Both the position numbers and the translations under genes were made by a program. Shown piece by piece: positions 1 to 11,172 of a stretch of DNA of 45,848 nucleotides. The notes under the pieces are model-generated. The model was not told where the DNA came from, searched no databases, and saw only the letters and a list, made by a program, of their open reading frames with translations. The stretch is from assembly GCF_003943815.1 (NCBI RefSeq), contig NZ_RJNA01000014.1, positions 1 to 45,848 on the forward strand. Reading direction: 5' to 3'. Within the stretch, counting starts at the first letter, position 1, and every line of letters begins with the position of its first letter. Origin of the DNA: Streptococcus cristatus. Lineage in GTDB: Bacteria; Bacillota; Bacilli; Lactobacillales; Streptococcaceae.

Positions 1-479
1 AAATATCTATCATATGCCGGAACACAACCGAGTGTGCCCATCAGTATCTTTGTGATTAGTGTTTCTGACAAGTTATTTTTTAGTGCTGAACCTTTTACTT
101 CACGCCTGATTCCATCATAATAATTAGCAATAAATTCATTAATTTCCTTTAGCAATTTTTGATTACTTTCATTTCTAAAATTTTTACATTCTATTCCTGC
201 TAGAGAATCATATTTGTTGCTTAAAATCTCACTAACAACAGGGATGTGTACTCTATAATCCTTTTGTAATAGAAATGAAGAACCTCGATACATCCCCCAA
301 CTTGCTAAATAAAATGCAAGTTGTAAACTCAGGTAATCAAGATTCACATCATTCTCTTTTCGAGCTGTCATAAAATGTGAATAGCAATGTTCCCATGAAC
401 GATATCTGTCATGTTCATCAGCTTTTAAATCGTTATAAAATTCAGTTGATGATTTAATAATCATATCGATTGTTTCCAT
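1..479 (-). CDS. Conserved uncharacterised protein, C-terminus cut off by window edge
   Basis: An open frame runs from the ATG at 477-479 to the left edge without a stop, giving 159 codons. The protein begins METIDMIIKSSTEFYND. It contains FYLASWGMYRGSSFLLQ at about residues 55-71 and LITKILMGTLGCVPAYDRYF at the cut end. I recall similar blocks from a widespread family of unknown function, but I cannot name it. There is no signal peptide or membrane segment. An extended -10 (TGATATAAT, hexamer at 539-544) and an AGGA ribosome site lie upstream, so it has its own promoter. It adjoins recombinase debris, which suggests an acquired accessory gene. The function is unknown. Confidence 0.7.
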   Translation of the reverse strand, partial: METIDMIIKSSTEFYNDLKADEHDRYRSWEHCYSHFMTARKENDVNLDYLSLQLAFYLASWGMYRGSSFLLQKDYRVHIPVVSEILSNKYDSLAGIECKNFRNESNQKLLKEINEFIANYYDGIRREVKGSALKNNLSETLITKILMGTLGCVPAYDRY

Positions 480-538
480 AATTCCTACTTTCCTAATCAA
501 CTTTCAAATATATAGCGTTTTCATTATTTTCTTAACCT

Positions 539-544
539 ATTATA
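539..544 (-). promoter_or_regulatory. Extended -10 promoter for the left-edge gene
   Basis: On the minus strand TGATATAAT gives an extended -10, with TATAAT at 539-544, about 60 nt upstream of the ATG at 479. No convincing -35 was seen, which is tolerated with a TGn extension. Confidence 0.5.
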
Positions 545-554
545 TCATTATTCA

Positions 555-583
555 AAACAAAAAACTGCAACTTACTTGTTGCA
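555..583 (-). terminator. Rho-independent terminator after the 685-1284 gene
   Basis: On the minus strand a 7-bp perfect stem (CTGCAAC / GTTGCAG, loop AAGTAA) at 564-583 is followed by TTTTTTG. It lies about 100 nt beyond the stop of the 199-residue gene. Confidence 0.75.
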
Positions 584-585
584 GT

Positions 586-640
586 TACACACAGATTTAC
601 TTCTGTTCCTTTTAGAAATTTACTAAAGTTGAATTGGGGG
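586..640 (-). pseudogene. Possible decayed second copy of a recombinase 3' end
   Basis: Read on the minus strand, this stretch resembles the last codons of the recombinase remnant at 1381-1793. GTAA-TTTC, then GGAAC-GA-GTA-AT, is followed by a similar hairpin terminator. One base is missing relative to the other copy, which breaks the frame. The similarity spans only about 60 bases and was judged by eye. Chance resemblance of short tails plus terminators is possible. Confidence 0.35.
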
Positions 641-684
641 TATTAGAGGAATTGAAATATTCTTTTTCTAATCTATAGTTATAC

Positions 685-1284
685 CTATTCTGTTCGAGTT
701 TCAGTTAAATATATTCCCCATTCAGCTAATTCTATAGGCAAATCATAAACAGTTTTTCCATTACTTTCATAGCTTTCGGAGATTCCTGGTGAGGTCTCAG
801 AAAAAGTTTCCCAAGCCGTTACTAGTTCTTCTACAAATTGAATATTATGAGGTTCAAAAAAATCATTAAACTTCGATAGTTCTTTACTATAAATTGTCAA
901 AACATTATAGCTATCAAGCATAATCTCATCATGACTTTGGTGCCCACCAAATCCAAACTTACTTAGTCCATCATTAACAAGCAAATCACCGTATCTAATC
1001 AACAGTGCTAGGCATTCCTCTCTTGAACAACCATCAATATAATAAACATCCTTATGGGATTCCTTGATAATATTCTTTGCTATCACTTTTTCTCTATCAA
1101 TACTGACAGGCAATTCCAAAATAAAAAACAAAGGCTCGTCATGAATCGCAATAAAGTGTTGAAAAACCTCTAATATTTTTTCTGCGTGTACATTCGCCAT
1201 CAAATTATGTTCAGTTAACTTTGTAAATGATTCAAACAGTTTTTCTACCAAGCTAACTTGGTGACCTTTTACTAAATTCAACAT
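685..1284 (-). CDS. Uncharacterised 199-residue protein
   Basis: I chose the ATG at 1282-1284 (MLNLVKGHQVSLVEKLF) because GGAGG lies 6 nt upstream. The longer frame back to 1320 lacks a ribosome site. The protein is soluble and acidic, with no signal peptide or membrane helix. Visible features are a short hydrophobic core (PLFFILELPVSI, about residues 49-60), a Gly/His segment (FGFGGHQSHDE), and an aromatic acidic C-terminus. I do not recognise the family. It has its own extended -10 promoter (1331-1336) and terminator (555-583), so it is an independent unit between two stretches resembling recombinase 3' ends. An acquired accessory role is inferred from context only. Confidence 0.7.
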   Translation of the reverse strand: MLNLVKGHQVSLVEKLFESFTKLTEHNLMANVHAEKILEVFQHFIAIHDEPLFFILELPVSIDREKVIAKNIIKESHKDVYYIDGCSREECLALLIRYGDLLVNDGLSKFGFGGHQSHDEIMLDSYNVLTIYSKELSKFNDFFEPHNIQFVEELVTAWETFSETSPGISESYESNGKTVYDLPIELAEWGIYLTETRTE

Positions 1285-1330
1285 TATGTGTCCTCCAGAG
1301 AATTTAAACAATATCCACATTTATAATCTC

Positions 1331-1336
1331 ATTATA
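1331..1336 (-). promoter_or_regulatory. Extended -10 promoter for the 199-residue protein gene
   Basis: The minus strand reads TGGTATAAT, with the TATAAT hexamer at 1331-1336, about 47 nt before the start codon and just past the recombinase terminator. Confidence 0.5.
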
Positions 1337-1349
1337 CCATTAAACCCCT

Positions 1350-1378
1350 AAAAAGACTGCAACTTCCCAGTCACAGTC
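1350..1378 (-). terminator. Rho-independent terminator of the recombinase remnant
   Basis: On the minus strand a 9-bp stem (GACTGTGAC / GTTGCAGTC, with two G-T wobbles) at 1355-1378 is followed by TTTTTAGG. It begins 2 nt after the remnant's stop codon. Confidence 0.7.
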
Positions 1379-1380
1379 TC

Positions 1381-1793
1381 TTATAAATCTACCTCAGTTC
1401 CTTCAAGGAAAGTTACTACAATATGTCCAGCTTCTGAAATACTGATGCGGTCGAGAACTTGATTCATGATAACTCCATCAAATTTATCTAAATCTAGTAT
1501 CTGATACATCTGCTTGGCATAGTGCTTATGGAGAAGATTTGTTCCTTGCTCAAGCTTTTGCCACTTAGCTACAACATCAGATCTATGTTCTTGTAGCAGT
1601 CCAACTGCTTTCATAAAGGCTTTCTCAAGCATTTCTTCATCTATATGATTGTTTAAACATCCAATCTGGCCTTTGATCCTATATCGATTGTTACACTGCC
1701 AAACCTTCCGTTTACCTCGACTTGTAGTCCAATTTTTCTACCAAATACTGAAACACATTCGGAACAGAGAATCTTTGTAGTAAAAGAAGCATT
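1381..1793 (-). pseudogene. Decayed large serine recombinase, C-terminal fragment
   Basis: An intact 83-codon stretch (1381-1632) ends in ILDLDKFDGVIMNQVLDRI ... VVTFLEGTEVDL, the usual C-terminus of transposon and ICE-type large serine recombinases. Upstream, the same frame stays open with KVWQCNNRYRIKG ... GCLNNHIDEEMLEKAF. After one frameshift near 1735 it continues with KILCSEC-VFGRK. Together these give the CxxC ... C ... C pattern of the recombinase zinc beta-ribbon. The N-terminal resolvase catalytic domain and the rest are absent, so the gene cannot encode an active enzyme. It marks a past integration at this locus. Confidence 0.75.
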
Positions 1794-2042
1794 TCAATAA
1801 TTTATTCATGGCCGCTAGTTATGTTTCTTTCATCTAAAACCCCTTTTCAATGAAAACAAATACCTACTCACAGAGTAAATGGAAATAGGATTAGATAATT
1901 TCTAGCTATCACTTCTACTCACTCCAAAAATTTTCTCACTCCGATACTTCCATAGCACATAAGAAAAAGCATTGCAATCAAAGCTTTTCATTATCCCTTT
2001 CGTTACAAAGTTTTTACAATTTCACCATCAATCCTACACACT
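1794..2042. other. Intergenic DNA with no supported gene
   Basis: This AT-rich stretch lies between the recombinase remnant and the hairpin beyond rlmCD. All frames are broken by stops. I see no ribosome site with a conserved coding frame, no tRNA-like fold and no repeat array. It may be further decayed element DNA, but the sequence does not show this. Confidence 0.4.
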
Positions 2043-2118
2043 CGACGGTTCGCTGTTCCCGTAGCGTTTCGTCGTAAACTCCTTACTCTACGACAGCTAT
2101 CGCATAGACGGAACATCT
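2043..2118 (-). repeat. Long imperfect hairpin downstream of rlmCD
   Basis: On the minus strand, outer arms GTTCCGT / ACGGGAAC enclose inner arms GTCGTA / TACGAC with partly pairing sequence between them. The structure begins about 5 nt after the rlmCD stop codon. No U-run follows, so it is not a classical terminator. It resembles the small palindromic intergenic repeats common in streptococcal chromosomes, though I cannot assign a named family. Confidence 0.4.
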
Positions 2119-2122
2119 ACTT

Positions 2123-3508
<1,386 letters not shown>

Positions 3509-3617
3509 TCAATCCTGCGCTCAACTGCAATGATACTAAAGCAGGGAATCACAGGATTTTCTACTGTTTATTTCTTTCTTCCTATTGGAAAACATGTTCA
3601 CATTTCTGCTCTGCTAT

Positions 3618-3657
3618 TTTCCAAAAAGAAAGGGAAGAGACAAAATCTGCCACTTCC
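3618..3657 (-). terminator. Terminator after psr, possibly overlapping an rlmCD promoter
   Basis: On the minus strand GGGAAG ... CTTCCC, with an inner AGA/TCT pairing, is followed by TTTCTTTTT. It ends the aroA-aroK-pheA-psr unit. An extended -10, TGATATAAT (hexamer at 3659-3664), lies directly before the hairpin. If used, it would start transcription at or near the first base of the stem and lead toward rlmCD. Confidence 0.6.
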
Positions 3658-3675
3658 CATTATATCATAAGAGTC

Positions 3676-5025
3676 CTATCTTAAGCCCATTTGTTTCAAT
3701 CTTTCTTTATAGGCTTCAAAATCAATCAAGAGTCCTTGTCCACCATACATATCATAGGTATCTGTCCAGTCGCCCAGTTCTGGTATGGTGAGGCGCTCTA
3801 TCCCATTACGTGAATCAAGCACCAAGGATAAGCCTTGTGACCAAATAAAACTCTGAGGTACATTGGTCGAGGTCAAGGCAAAAACTTTTCCTAATGCTTC
3901 AGAGCCTGTAAAAAGCTTCGTAGGGTCTTTTATCTGCTGCATGATAGCAGTCAAGACTTCTTGCTGGCGACGTGTACGACCAAAGTCACCCTCGTCGTCC
4001 TTACGGAAGCGGGCATAGTTTAAGAGCGTCCGCCCATCCATGTGCTGACGACCAACCTTGATGGTTTGAGTAGGAACCACTCCATCCTTCATGTTCAAAT
4101 CATCTGGAACTTCCACTTCTGTGACTTTTTCGCCATCAATGGTCGAAAATTTGGCATCCATGAATACACCATTTGGAAAGAGAGTGTCAATTGCAGTCGC
4201 AAAGGTATTAAAGTCCACTAGAGCATAGTATTTAATGTCAATATCGAAGTTGTCCTTCAAGGCTTGGCGTACTGCCTCAGCTCCACGATGATTGTCTTGT
4301 TCACCAAAAGTATAGGCGGAGTTCAATTTTTGATCATAATAATCATCATCTGTTGGCTCCGTATAGGAATTGCTGACGCCGTCAATATGAATCAAGGTAT
4401 CACGCATAAAGCTGACCAACTTCATTTTATGGTCTTTATTGCCAACGTTCAAGACCATGATTGAATCGGTCCGAGTCTCCGTTGAATTTTCTCCAATTCG
4501 GCCATCCGTCCCTAAAACAAGAATATTAATCCCATCTCGAGCATCATGGCCATCAAAGTACTCAACATCAGCCGCTTTAAGATTTCCTGGTCTCGCTGTA
4601 TTTAAGCCTTTGAAAAACATAAAGAGCATGCCAGAAACAACCAAAAGCACAAAAATAAGGAGCCACATCAGCACGCGCTTAGGACGAATCTTTTTGTAGG
4701 TTCTCGGAGGTTTCTGAGTTGATTTTTTCGCTTCTTGCTTTAAAGAATTGCGGGAATTCTTTTGGCTTCTGCTAAGAGAGCCTTTACCCGGGTATTTGGG
4801 TAACAAACCGGATGAGTCCGTCTTCGAATCCTCTGGAGAAGCCTGCACAGTTGCCTTTGCAGATGCCTTTCTAGATGTCTCTTGCGCAGTATCTGGCCGT
4901 CCTTTCGACTTTTGGCGGAGGTAATTATACTCCTCTTTTTCGTGTTCGTTAAGATAGTAATAGTTTGTATGGAGATAATCCAGCCTTAACTGCTCGTGTC
5001 GACTCAGATTTTCTGTTTCTCTCAT
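3676..5025 (-). CDS. psr: LytR-CpsA-Psr (LCP) family cell wall polymer ligase
   Basis: LCP proteins transfer undecaprenyl-linked wall teichoic acid or capsule-type polymers onto peptidoglycan outside the membrane. This 449-residue protein has a long polar, basic cytoplasmic N-terminus (about residues 1-115). One membrane helix follows (VLMWLLIFVLLVVSGMLFMF, about 118-137), then an extracellular LCP domain with ILVLGTDGR, TETRTDSIMVLNV and FMRDTLIHI, and NYARFRKDDEGDFGRTRRQQ carrying the conserved Arg/Asp residues. It overlaps pheA by 4 nt, so it is the last gene of the aromatic operon, as psr is in pneumococcus. The symbol follows that gene order. Redundant LCP paralogues elsewhere in the genome are likely. 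Confidence 0.88.
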   Translation of the reverse strand: MRETENLSRHEQLRLDYLHTNYYYLNEHEKEEYNYLRQKSKGRPDTAQETSRKASAKATVQASPEDSKTDSSGLLPKYPGKGSLSRSQKNSRNSLKQEAKKSTQKPPRTYKKIRPKRVLMWLLIFVLLVVSGMLFMFFKGLNTARPGNLKAADVEYFDGHDARDGINILVLGTDGRIGENSTETRTDSIMVLNVGNKDHKMKLVSFMRDTLIHIDGVSNSYTEPTDDDYYDQKLNSAYTFGEQDNHRGAEAVRQALKDNFDIDIKYYALVDFNTFATAIDTLFPNGVFMDAKFSTIDGEKVTEVEVPDDLNMKDGVVPTQTIKVGRQHMDGRTLLNYARFRKDDEGDFGRTRRQQEVLTAIMQQIKDPTKLFTGSEALGKVFALTSTNVPQSFIWSQGLSLVLDSRNGIERLTIPELGDWTDTYDMYGGQGLLIDFEAYKERLKQMGLR

Positions 5026-5866
5026 CTCTGCTCCAATCTATAATCCTGAATTTGAAAAACGGGATAACTGCCTAGAATTTTAAAGGTAATGCCAAGTGCA
5101 GTAAGCTCTTGGTAAGCAAAATCCACTAATTCTTTCCGTTCATTATCAATATCTATAATAAAGAAATATTCCCCTAGGGCTGTTTTAAGAGGGCGGCTTT
5201 CAATCTTTGTCAGGTCAATGCCACGCCAAGCAAAGGTTGATAAGGCCTTATACAGGGCACCGGGCAGATTGTCTGGCAAAGTCAAAGCCAAACTCTGTTT
5301 TTCCTCTTGCTTTACAAGCCTAAGAGTGGGAGTGGTCTGTCCTAAAATCCAGAAACGAGTAAAATTTTCCTCCATTTCCTGAATATCTTGGGCCACCACT
5401 TGCAGACCATACTCGACTGCCGCAGTCCGCGGTGCAATAGCCGCAAAAGGTTGGTCAGGATGCTCTGCTACAAAGCGAGCCGCATAGGCTGTACTAGCTG
5501 TAATTTCAATCGCTGCTTCTGGATAATGCTGGCGAATATAGCCTTTTCCCTGAGCAAGCGCCTGAGGATGGGAAAAAACTTTCTCAATAGGCTTGGTCAA
5601 ACTGGTCGCCAATAACTGCTGCTTAATGGGCTGAACAATCTCTGCTACCGCTTGGATCTCAGCCTGATGGAAAAGATAATCCAAGGTCTCATGGACACTT
5701 CCTTCAATCGAATTTTCCACGGGAACAACCGAATAATCTACCTCTTTCCCTTCATAGGCCTTCATCACTTCTGTGATGTTTTGATAGGGCACCAAGTCTG
5801 CTTGGGGAAAGGCTTCTTGGGCAACATGGTGGGAAAAAGATCCCTTGGGTCCTAAAAAAGCTACTC

Positions 5867-5870
<4 letters not shown>
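5022..5870 (-). CDS. pheA: Prephenate dehydratase
   Basis: It converts prephenate to phenylpyruvate in phenylalanine synthesis. At 282 residues it is the monofunctional Gram-positive form, without a chorismate mutase domain. The catalytic periplasmic-binding-like fold starts MRVAFLGPKGSFSHHVA and includes VPVENSIEGSVHETLDYL (about residues 49-66) and a TRFWILG loop, the dehydratase signature with its essential Thr. The C-terminal ACT domain (about 190-275) carries SRPLKTALGEYFFIIDI, close to the ESRP phenylalanine-binding motif, so feedback inhibition is expected. It overlaps aroK upstream and psr downstream by 4 nt each, so translation is probably coupled. Confidence 0.95.
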
Positions 5871-7724
<1,854 letters not shown>

Positions 7725-7733
7725 CTACATGAT

Positions 7734-7765
7734 AAAAGAGGCTGCGACAATCGTCTATCAGCCTC
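7734..7765 (-). terminator. Terminator after the DUF3272-like gene
   Basis: On the minus strand GAGGCTG ... CAGCCTC (7738-7765) is followed by TTTTATC. It separates the dnaX-side genes from the aroA operon. Confidence 0.65.
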
Positions 7766-7831
7766 CCTTCATTCCTTATCAAAACTACGAGAGTGTTAGA
7801 TTCTTACTCTAGTCATTCTCTGGTTTAGTCA

Positions 7832-8023
7832 TTATTTGTGTCCTAAATGCTTGTCAATCTCATCCATGATCCGACCCATCACATAGCTAATCTGCAGATT
7901 GCGACCAATCAAGATAGCCCAGAAAATAGCCATCAGATAGTTCTCAGATATGATTGCTTCATTAAAAAAATATGTTTCTAGGGCTGTAAAAGCCGCCATT
8001 ACTATAAATTGTCGTCTATTCAT
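7832..8023 (-). CDS. DUF3272-like small membrane protein
   Basis: I chose the ATG at 8021-8023 (MNRRQFIVMAAFTALETYF), giving 63 residues. The longer frame from a TTG at 8065 has no ribosome site and overlaps dnaX. The protein is small and hydrophobic, with one or two membrane segments (about residues 5-20 and 28-45), and ends in a polar IMDEIDKHLGHK. It resembles the streptococcal DUF3272 family, whose role is unknown. An extended -10 (TGCTATAAT) ends only 6 nt before the ATG, so a transcript from it would be leaderless. Alternatively it is expressed by readthrough from dnaX. Confidence 0.65.
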   Translation of the reverse strand: MNRRQFIVMAAFTALETYFFNEAIISENYLMAIFWAILIGRNLQISYVMGRIMDEIDKHLGHK

Positions 8024-8029
8024 TCTTCC

Positions 8030-8035
8030 ATTATA
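8030..8035 (-). promoter_or_regulatory. Extended -10 next to the start codon (leaderless candidate)
   Basis: The minus strand reads TGC TATAAT GGAAGA ATG. The predicted start of transcription (+7 from the -10) coincides with the A of the ATG at 8023. Confidence 0.5.
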
Positions 8036-8061
8036 GCATGAAAAATCATAAAAATCTAAAT

Positions 8062-9726
8062 TCAATCATCTTGCACGGTGATTTTTTCCGCTAGGAAATC
8101 AAAGCCTTCCGGTATCAAACTTTCTTCCTGCTTTTCGGCTACTTCAGCTTTATTGCTACGACTTCTAGCTGAAAATTCTGCCCGTATCTGAGTCCAGTCC
8201 TCTAGTGAAATGGCCAGAATATCTGGTGAAAAGCCAGCAGCATTGCTGAGCAGATTTCCAAACATGGTATTGAGATTTTCTCTTTTCATGGTCTGCTCAG
8301 CATTGAAATGAGACTCAAAAGCCAAAATAGCATGATTTTCATTGGCTGCGACTGGTTGCGAACCAATGAGCAAAGCCTTGTCCGCTCCTGCCAGACTCTC
8401 GATAATTTCACCCCAAGCATTTTGCAGCTTGGTCAAATTGCTGCGAGCCAATTCAGGATTTTCCACTGCCTCTTCCAAGATGGCATTGACCTTATTGCGG
8501 TCTACGCGATAAGTCTTGGCTTTTTGAGGTCGTGCCTCCGATTTCTTAGCTGCTGGAGCTGGCTGACTGCCGACATTGGCTAATTGTTGCTTAAGCTCTT
8601 GGATTTCCTGCTTGAGATTAGACAGTTCCTCTACCAAGTTGTCAGGAATCTGATCCGAGCTTGCTTTTTCCTCAGCCAGTCGAATGGTCATCATTTCTGT
8701 ATAAATCTTGGGCTGCAGGCTATTCTTGATATCTGCCAAACTCCTAGTCGCCATATCAATCATGGCAAAAAGAGTGTCCTGCGGTGTATTGAGATTTTCC
8801 AGAAAGAGCTCACTGGCATGAGTATTCTCCCCGCCAGTTTTGACAATGAGCAAGTCACGCAGATATTGCAGGAGGTCCGTCACAAAACGGGCCATATTTT
8901 TACCACTATCAAAAATCAGATTGAGATTATCCAAGGCCGCAACTGCATCATGAGCAATCAAGGCTGCTACATAGGCATCCAAGGCTCCCAAACTGATAGA
9001 ACCTGTGATTTCCTCAGCAATGTCCGTAGTCAAACGATTTTCCTGAGTTAAGCTAAGAGCCTGATCGAGGATAGACAAGGCGTCTCGCATACCGCCCTCA
9101 GCTCGACGGGCAATAATCTGCACACCTTCCTTCTCAAAATCAATGCCTTCCTGCTCCAAAATCCACTCAATATGACCAATAATGTCCTGAGTCTTGATAG
9201 ACTTAAACTCAAAACGCTGGACGCGGGAAAGAATGGTCGCTGGAATCTTATGCAGTTCTGTCGTCGCTAGGATAAAGACCACATTTTCCGTTGGCTCTTC
9301 CAAGGTCTTGAGCAAGGCATTAAAAGCCCCAGTCGAGAGCATGTGCACCTCGTCAATGATATAGACCTTGTGCTTGGCCAGACTAGGCGCATAGGTAGAC
9401 TTGTCCCGAATATCACGAATCTCATCTACCCCATTATTAGAAGCCGCATCGATTTCGATGACGTCTTCAAGGCTTCCCTCAGTGATGGCCTGACAGATAT
9501 AGCAGTCATTGCAAGGCTCACCGTCCTTTTGATTCGGACAGTTCATAGCCTTGGCAAAAATCTTGGCAACACTGGTTTTTCCTGTTCCACGTGGACCAGA
9601 AAAGAGATAGGCATGGCTGATTTTGCCTTGCTCCACAGCCTGCCGCAGAGTGGTGGCCACTACCTGCTGACCCACCAGCTGACCAAAGGTCTGACTGCGG
9701 TACTTTCGATATAAAGCTTGATACAT
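8062..9726 (-). CDS. dnaX: DNA polymerase III subunit gamma/tau
   Basis: This is the clamp-loader ATPase of the replicative polymerase. At 554 residues, the AAA+ domain starts [14 protein letters not shown], with Walker A GPRGTGKTS near residue 44 and the zinc-binding CPNQKDGEPCNDCYIC. Walker B (YIIDEVHML) and the Arg-finger region SRVQRFEFK follow. A collar domain and a coiled or low-complexity tau linker (about residues 365-400) come next. The start lies 1 nt from the stop of the upstream GAF-domain gene, so the two are probably co-transcribed. I did not see a clear frameshift signal for a separate gamma form. Confidence 0.95.
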   Translation of the reverse strand: MYQALYRKYRSQTFGQLVGQQVVATTLRQAVEQGKISHAYLFSGPRGTGKTSVAKIFAKAMNCPNQKDGEPCNDCYICQAITEGSLEDVIEIDAASNNGVDEIRDIRDKSTYAPSLAKHKVYIIDEVHMLSTGAFNALLKTLEEPTENVVFILATTELHKIPATILSRVQRFEFKSIKTQDIIGHIEWILEQEGIDFEKEGVQIIARRAEGGMRDALSILDQALSLTQENRLTTDIAEEITGSISLGALDAYVAALIAHDAVAALDNLNLIFDSGKNMARFVTDLLQYLRDLLIVKTGGENTHASELFLENLNTPQDTLFAMIDMATRSLADIKNSLQPKIYTEMMTIRLAEEKASSDQIPDNLVEELSNLKQEIQELKQQLANVGSQPAPAAKKSEARPQKAKTYRVDRNKVNAILEEAVENPELARSNLTKLQNAWGEIIESLAGADKALLIGSQPVAANENHAILAFESHFNAEQTMKRENLNTMFGNLLSNAAGFSPDILAISLEDWTQIRAEFSARSRSNKAEVAEKQEESLIPEGFDFLAEKITVQDD

Positions 9727-10223
9727 TAGGCTTTTTCTCCAAACATTTCAAAATTCCAGGTCGTTTTTTCAAGCAAAATCTGGACAAACTTTTCCAGATA
9801 TTCCTGATCTACCTTATCATAATCCCCAGTCAAGGCCGAGTCCAAATCCAACACTCCAAGCAGTCGGCCGTCTTTTACCATGGGCACCACAATTTCGCTC
9901 TTAGCCCGGCTATCACAGGAGATATAATTGGCATGCTGGGTCACATCATCTACGATAATCGTCTGCTCTTTCTCAGCGGATTCCCCGCAAACACCCTTGC
10001 CTAGCGCAATGTGAACACAGGAAACACCGCCCTGAAAAGGTCCCAGAATCAGCTCGCTCCCATCAAAAAGATAGAAACCAGTAAAAACCGAATGAGGCAG
10101 GGCTTGATTAAGCAGGGCGCTAGCATTAGAAAGATTGGCCAAAGCATTGGTCTCGCCCTCCAACAAGGCTTCTAGCTGAGTCAATAACAGTTGATAATTT
10201 GAAATTTTTTCTTTTGTGTTCAT
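9726..10223 (-). CDS. msrC: GAF-domain free methionine-R-sulfoxide reductase
   Basis: fRMsr enzymes reduce free methionine-(R)-sulfoxide using thioredoxin. I chose the ATG at 10221-10223 ([13 protein letters not shown]), giving 165 residues, because homologues begin near KISNYQ. A TTG at 10256 is the only longer option. A single GAF domain carries cysteines 69, 79 and 103 (VSC, GVC, ISC). Their spacing of 10 and 24 matches the catalytic cysteines 84, 94 and 118 of E. coli fRMsr. An extended -10 (TGATATAAT) ends 7 nt before the ATG, suggesting a leaderless transcript. It abuts dnaX. The symbol follows the E. coli name, and many genomes list it only as a GAF protein. Confidence 0.85.
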   Translation of the reverse strand: MNTKEKISNYQLLLTQLEALLEGETNALANLSNASALLNQALPHSVFTGFYLFDGSELILGPFQGGVSCVHIALGKGVCGESAEKEQTIIVDDVTQHANYISCDSRAKSEIVVPMVKDGRLLGVLDLDSALTGDYDKVDQEYLEKFVQILLEKTTWNFEMFGEKA

Positions 10224-10230
10224 AGAGTCT

Positions 10231-10236
10231 ATTATA
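10231..10236 (-). promoter_or_regulatory. Extended -10 next to the start codon (leaderless candidate)
   Basis: The minus strand reads TGA TATAAT AGACTCT ATG. The predicted transcription start falls on or one base before the initiator ATG at 10223, and no ribosome site exists between. Confidence 0.55.
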
Positions 10237-10252
10237 TCAAAAAGCCGGTCTT

Positions 10253-11086
10253 TCAACCAAGCTTTTCTTTAATTTTGTTATCCAAAAATTCATCAATCAG
10301 TCTATTTACAATATCGGGTTGGTCGGTATTTGAATTATGTCCCGCCTTATCAATCCATTGAACAAACTTCCCAGTATTTTTTTCATAGGCTTTCAAATAT
10401 CGTATACAAGACCCTGCACGATCTTCTTTTCCACATATAACCAATTGTGGACATTTTACTTCATAAGAAAGCTTCTTCTCTACTGCTTCTGAAAATATCT
10501 TATATCCGTATCCCGCAAGACGAGCATACCTTTTTTGATCGCCATCATAAACCATGATCATATCATACATCAGTTTTCTTCCATAGTCTGTTGTTGATAC
10601 GCTTTTAGGCCCAGATTTCAAAAGAGATTTCCATGGATAGATTCTATAAATTGCCTCCATATTTTTTAGGAGCCACAACTCCATAGCTGTATAATAGTTC
10701 CTTTGCAGGGAAGGTGAATCAATCGTAACAAGGCCTTTTAATTTCTCAGGAAAAAGTTGAGCATAAACCTGTCCTACATATCCTCCCATTGACTGACCAA
10801 TTATGATTGGCTTTTCAATTCCCTCTTTGAGAAATATTCCATCTAACCATTTTGCCATATCAAACAAGCTAAAATCGAGACGAAATGGATAAGATGAAGC
10901 GTGTCCAGGTGCGTCCCAAACCAAGACTCTATATGTACCTTTAAAATATTCTATTTGTTTTTCAAATAACCTATGGTCAGCCGTTAGCCCAGGCAAAAAG
11001 ATAAGAGCACTTTGGGATGATTCAACAGCATCATTTGTCCAGTAATGAATTATTCCACTTGGTGTTTCATATGTCTTTTCAATCAA
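10253..11086 (-). CDS. Alpha/beta hydrolase
   Basis: A 277-residue cytosolic alpha/beta hydrolase fold. The oxyanion strand is [14 protein letters not shown] (about residues 28-41). The nucleophile elbow is GQSMGGYVG (Ser near 99), and the catalytic His is in [11 protein letters not shown] near 256. The acid residue is probably in CGKEDRAGS. The substrate cannot be told from sequence; esterase, lipase-like and lactonase activities are all possible. The start has only a weak ribosome site. The region looks more AT-rich than the flanking dnaX and glyA block, and this gene is not part of the pneumococcal order I remember, so lineage-specific gain is possible. Confidence 0.8.
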   Translation of the reverse strand: MIEKTYETPSGIIHYWTNDAVESSQSALIFLPGLTADHRLFEKQIEYFKGTYRVLVWDAPGHASSYPFRLDFSLFDMAKWLDGIFLKEGIEKPIIIGQSMGGYVGQVYAQLFPEKLKGLVTIDSPSLQRNYYTAMELWLLKNMEAIYRIYPWKSLLKSGPKSVSTTDYGRKLMYDMIMVYDGDQKRYARLAGYGYKIFSEAVEKKLSYEVKCPQLVICGKEDRAGSCIRYLKAYEKNTGKFVQWIDKAGHNSNTDQPDIVNRLIDEFLDNKIKEKLG

Positions 11087-11172
11087 AGTTCTACACTCAC
11101 ATTCTAATTGGTTTAGTATAGTTTATCTCAATTTATTCCTATAGAAAGGCAAGCTATACTCAAATCATCTAT

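Noticed and set aside
8380..8640. Programmed frameshift in dnaX for a gamma product
   Set aside because: No A-rich slippery heptamer with a following hairpin was convincing.
8584..9051. Plus-strand frame of 155 codons opposite dnaX
   Set aside because: The antisense shadow has no start signals or family resemblance. dnaX is unambiguous.
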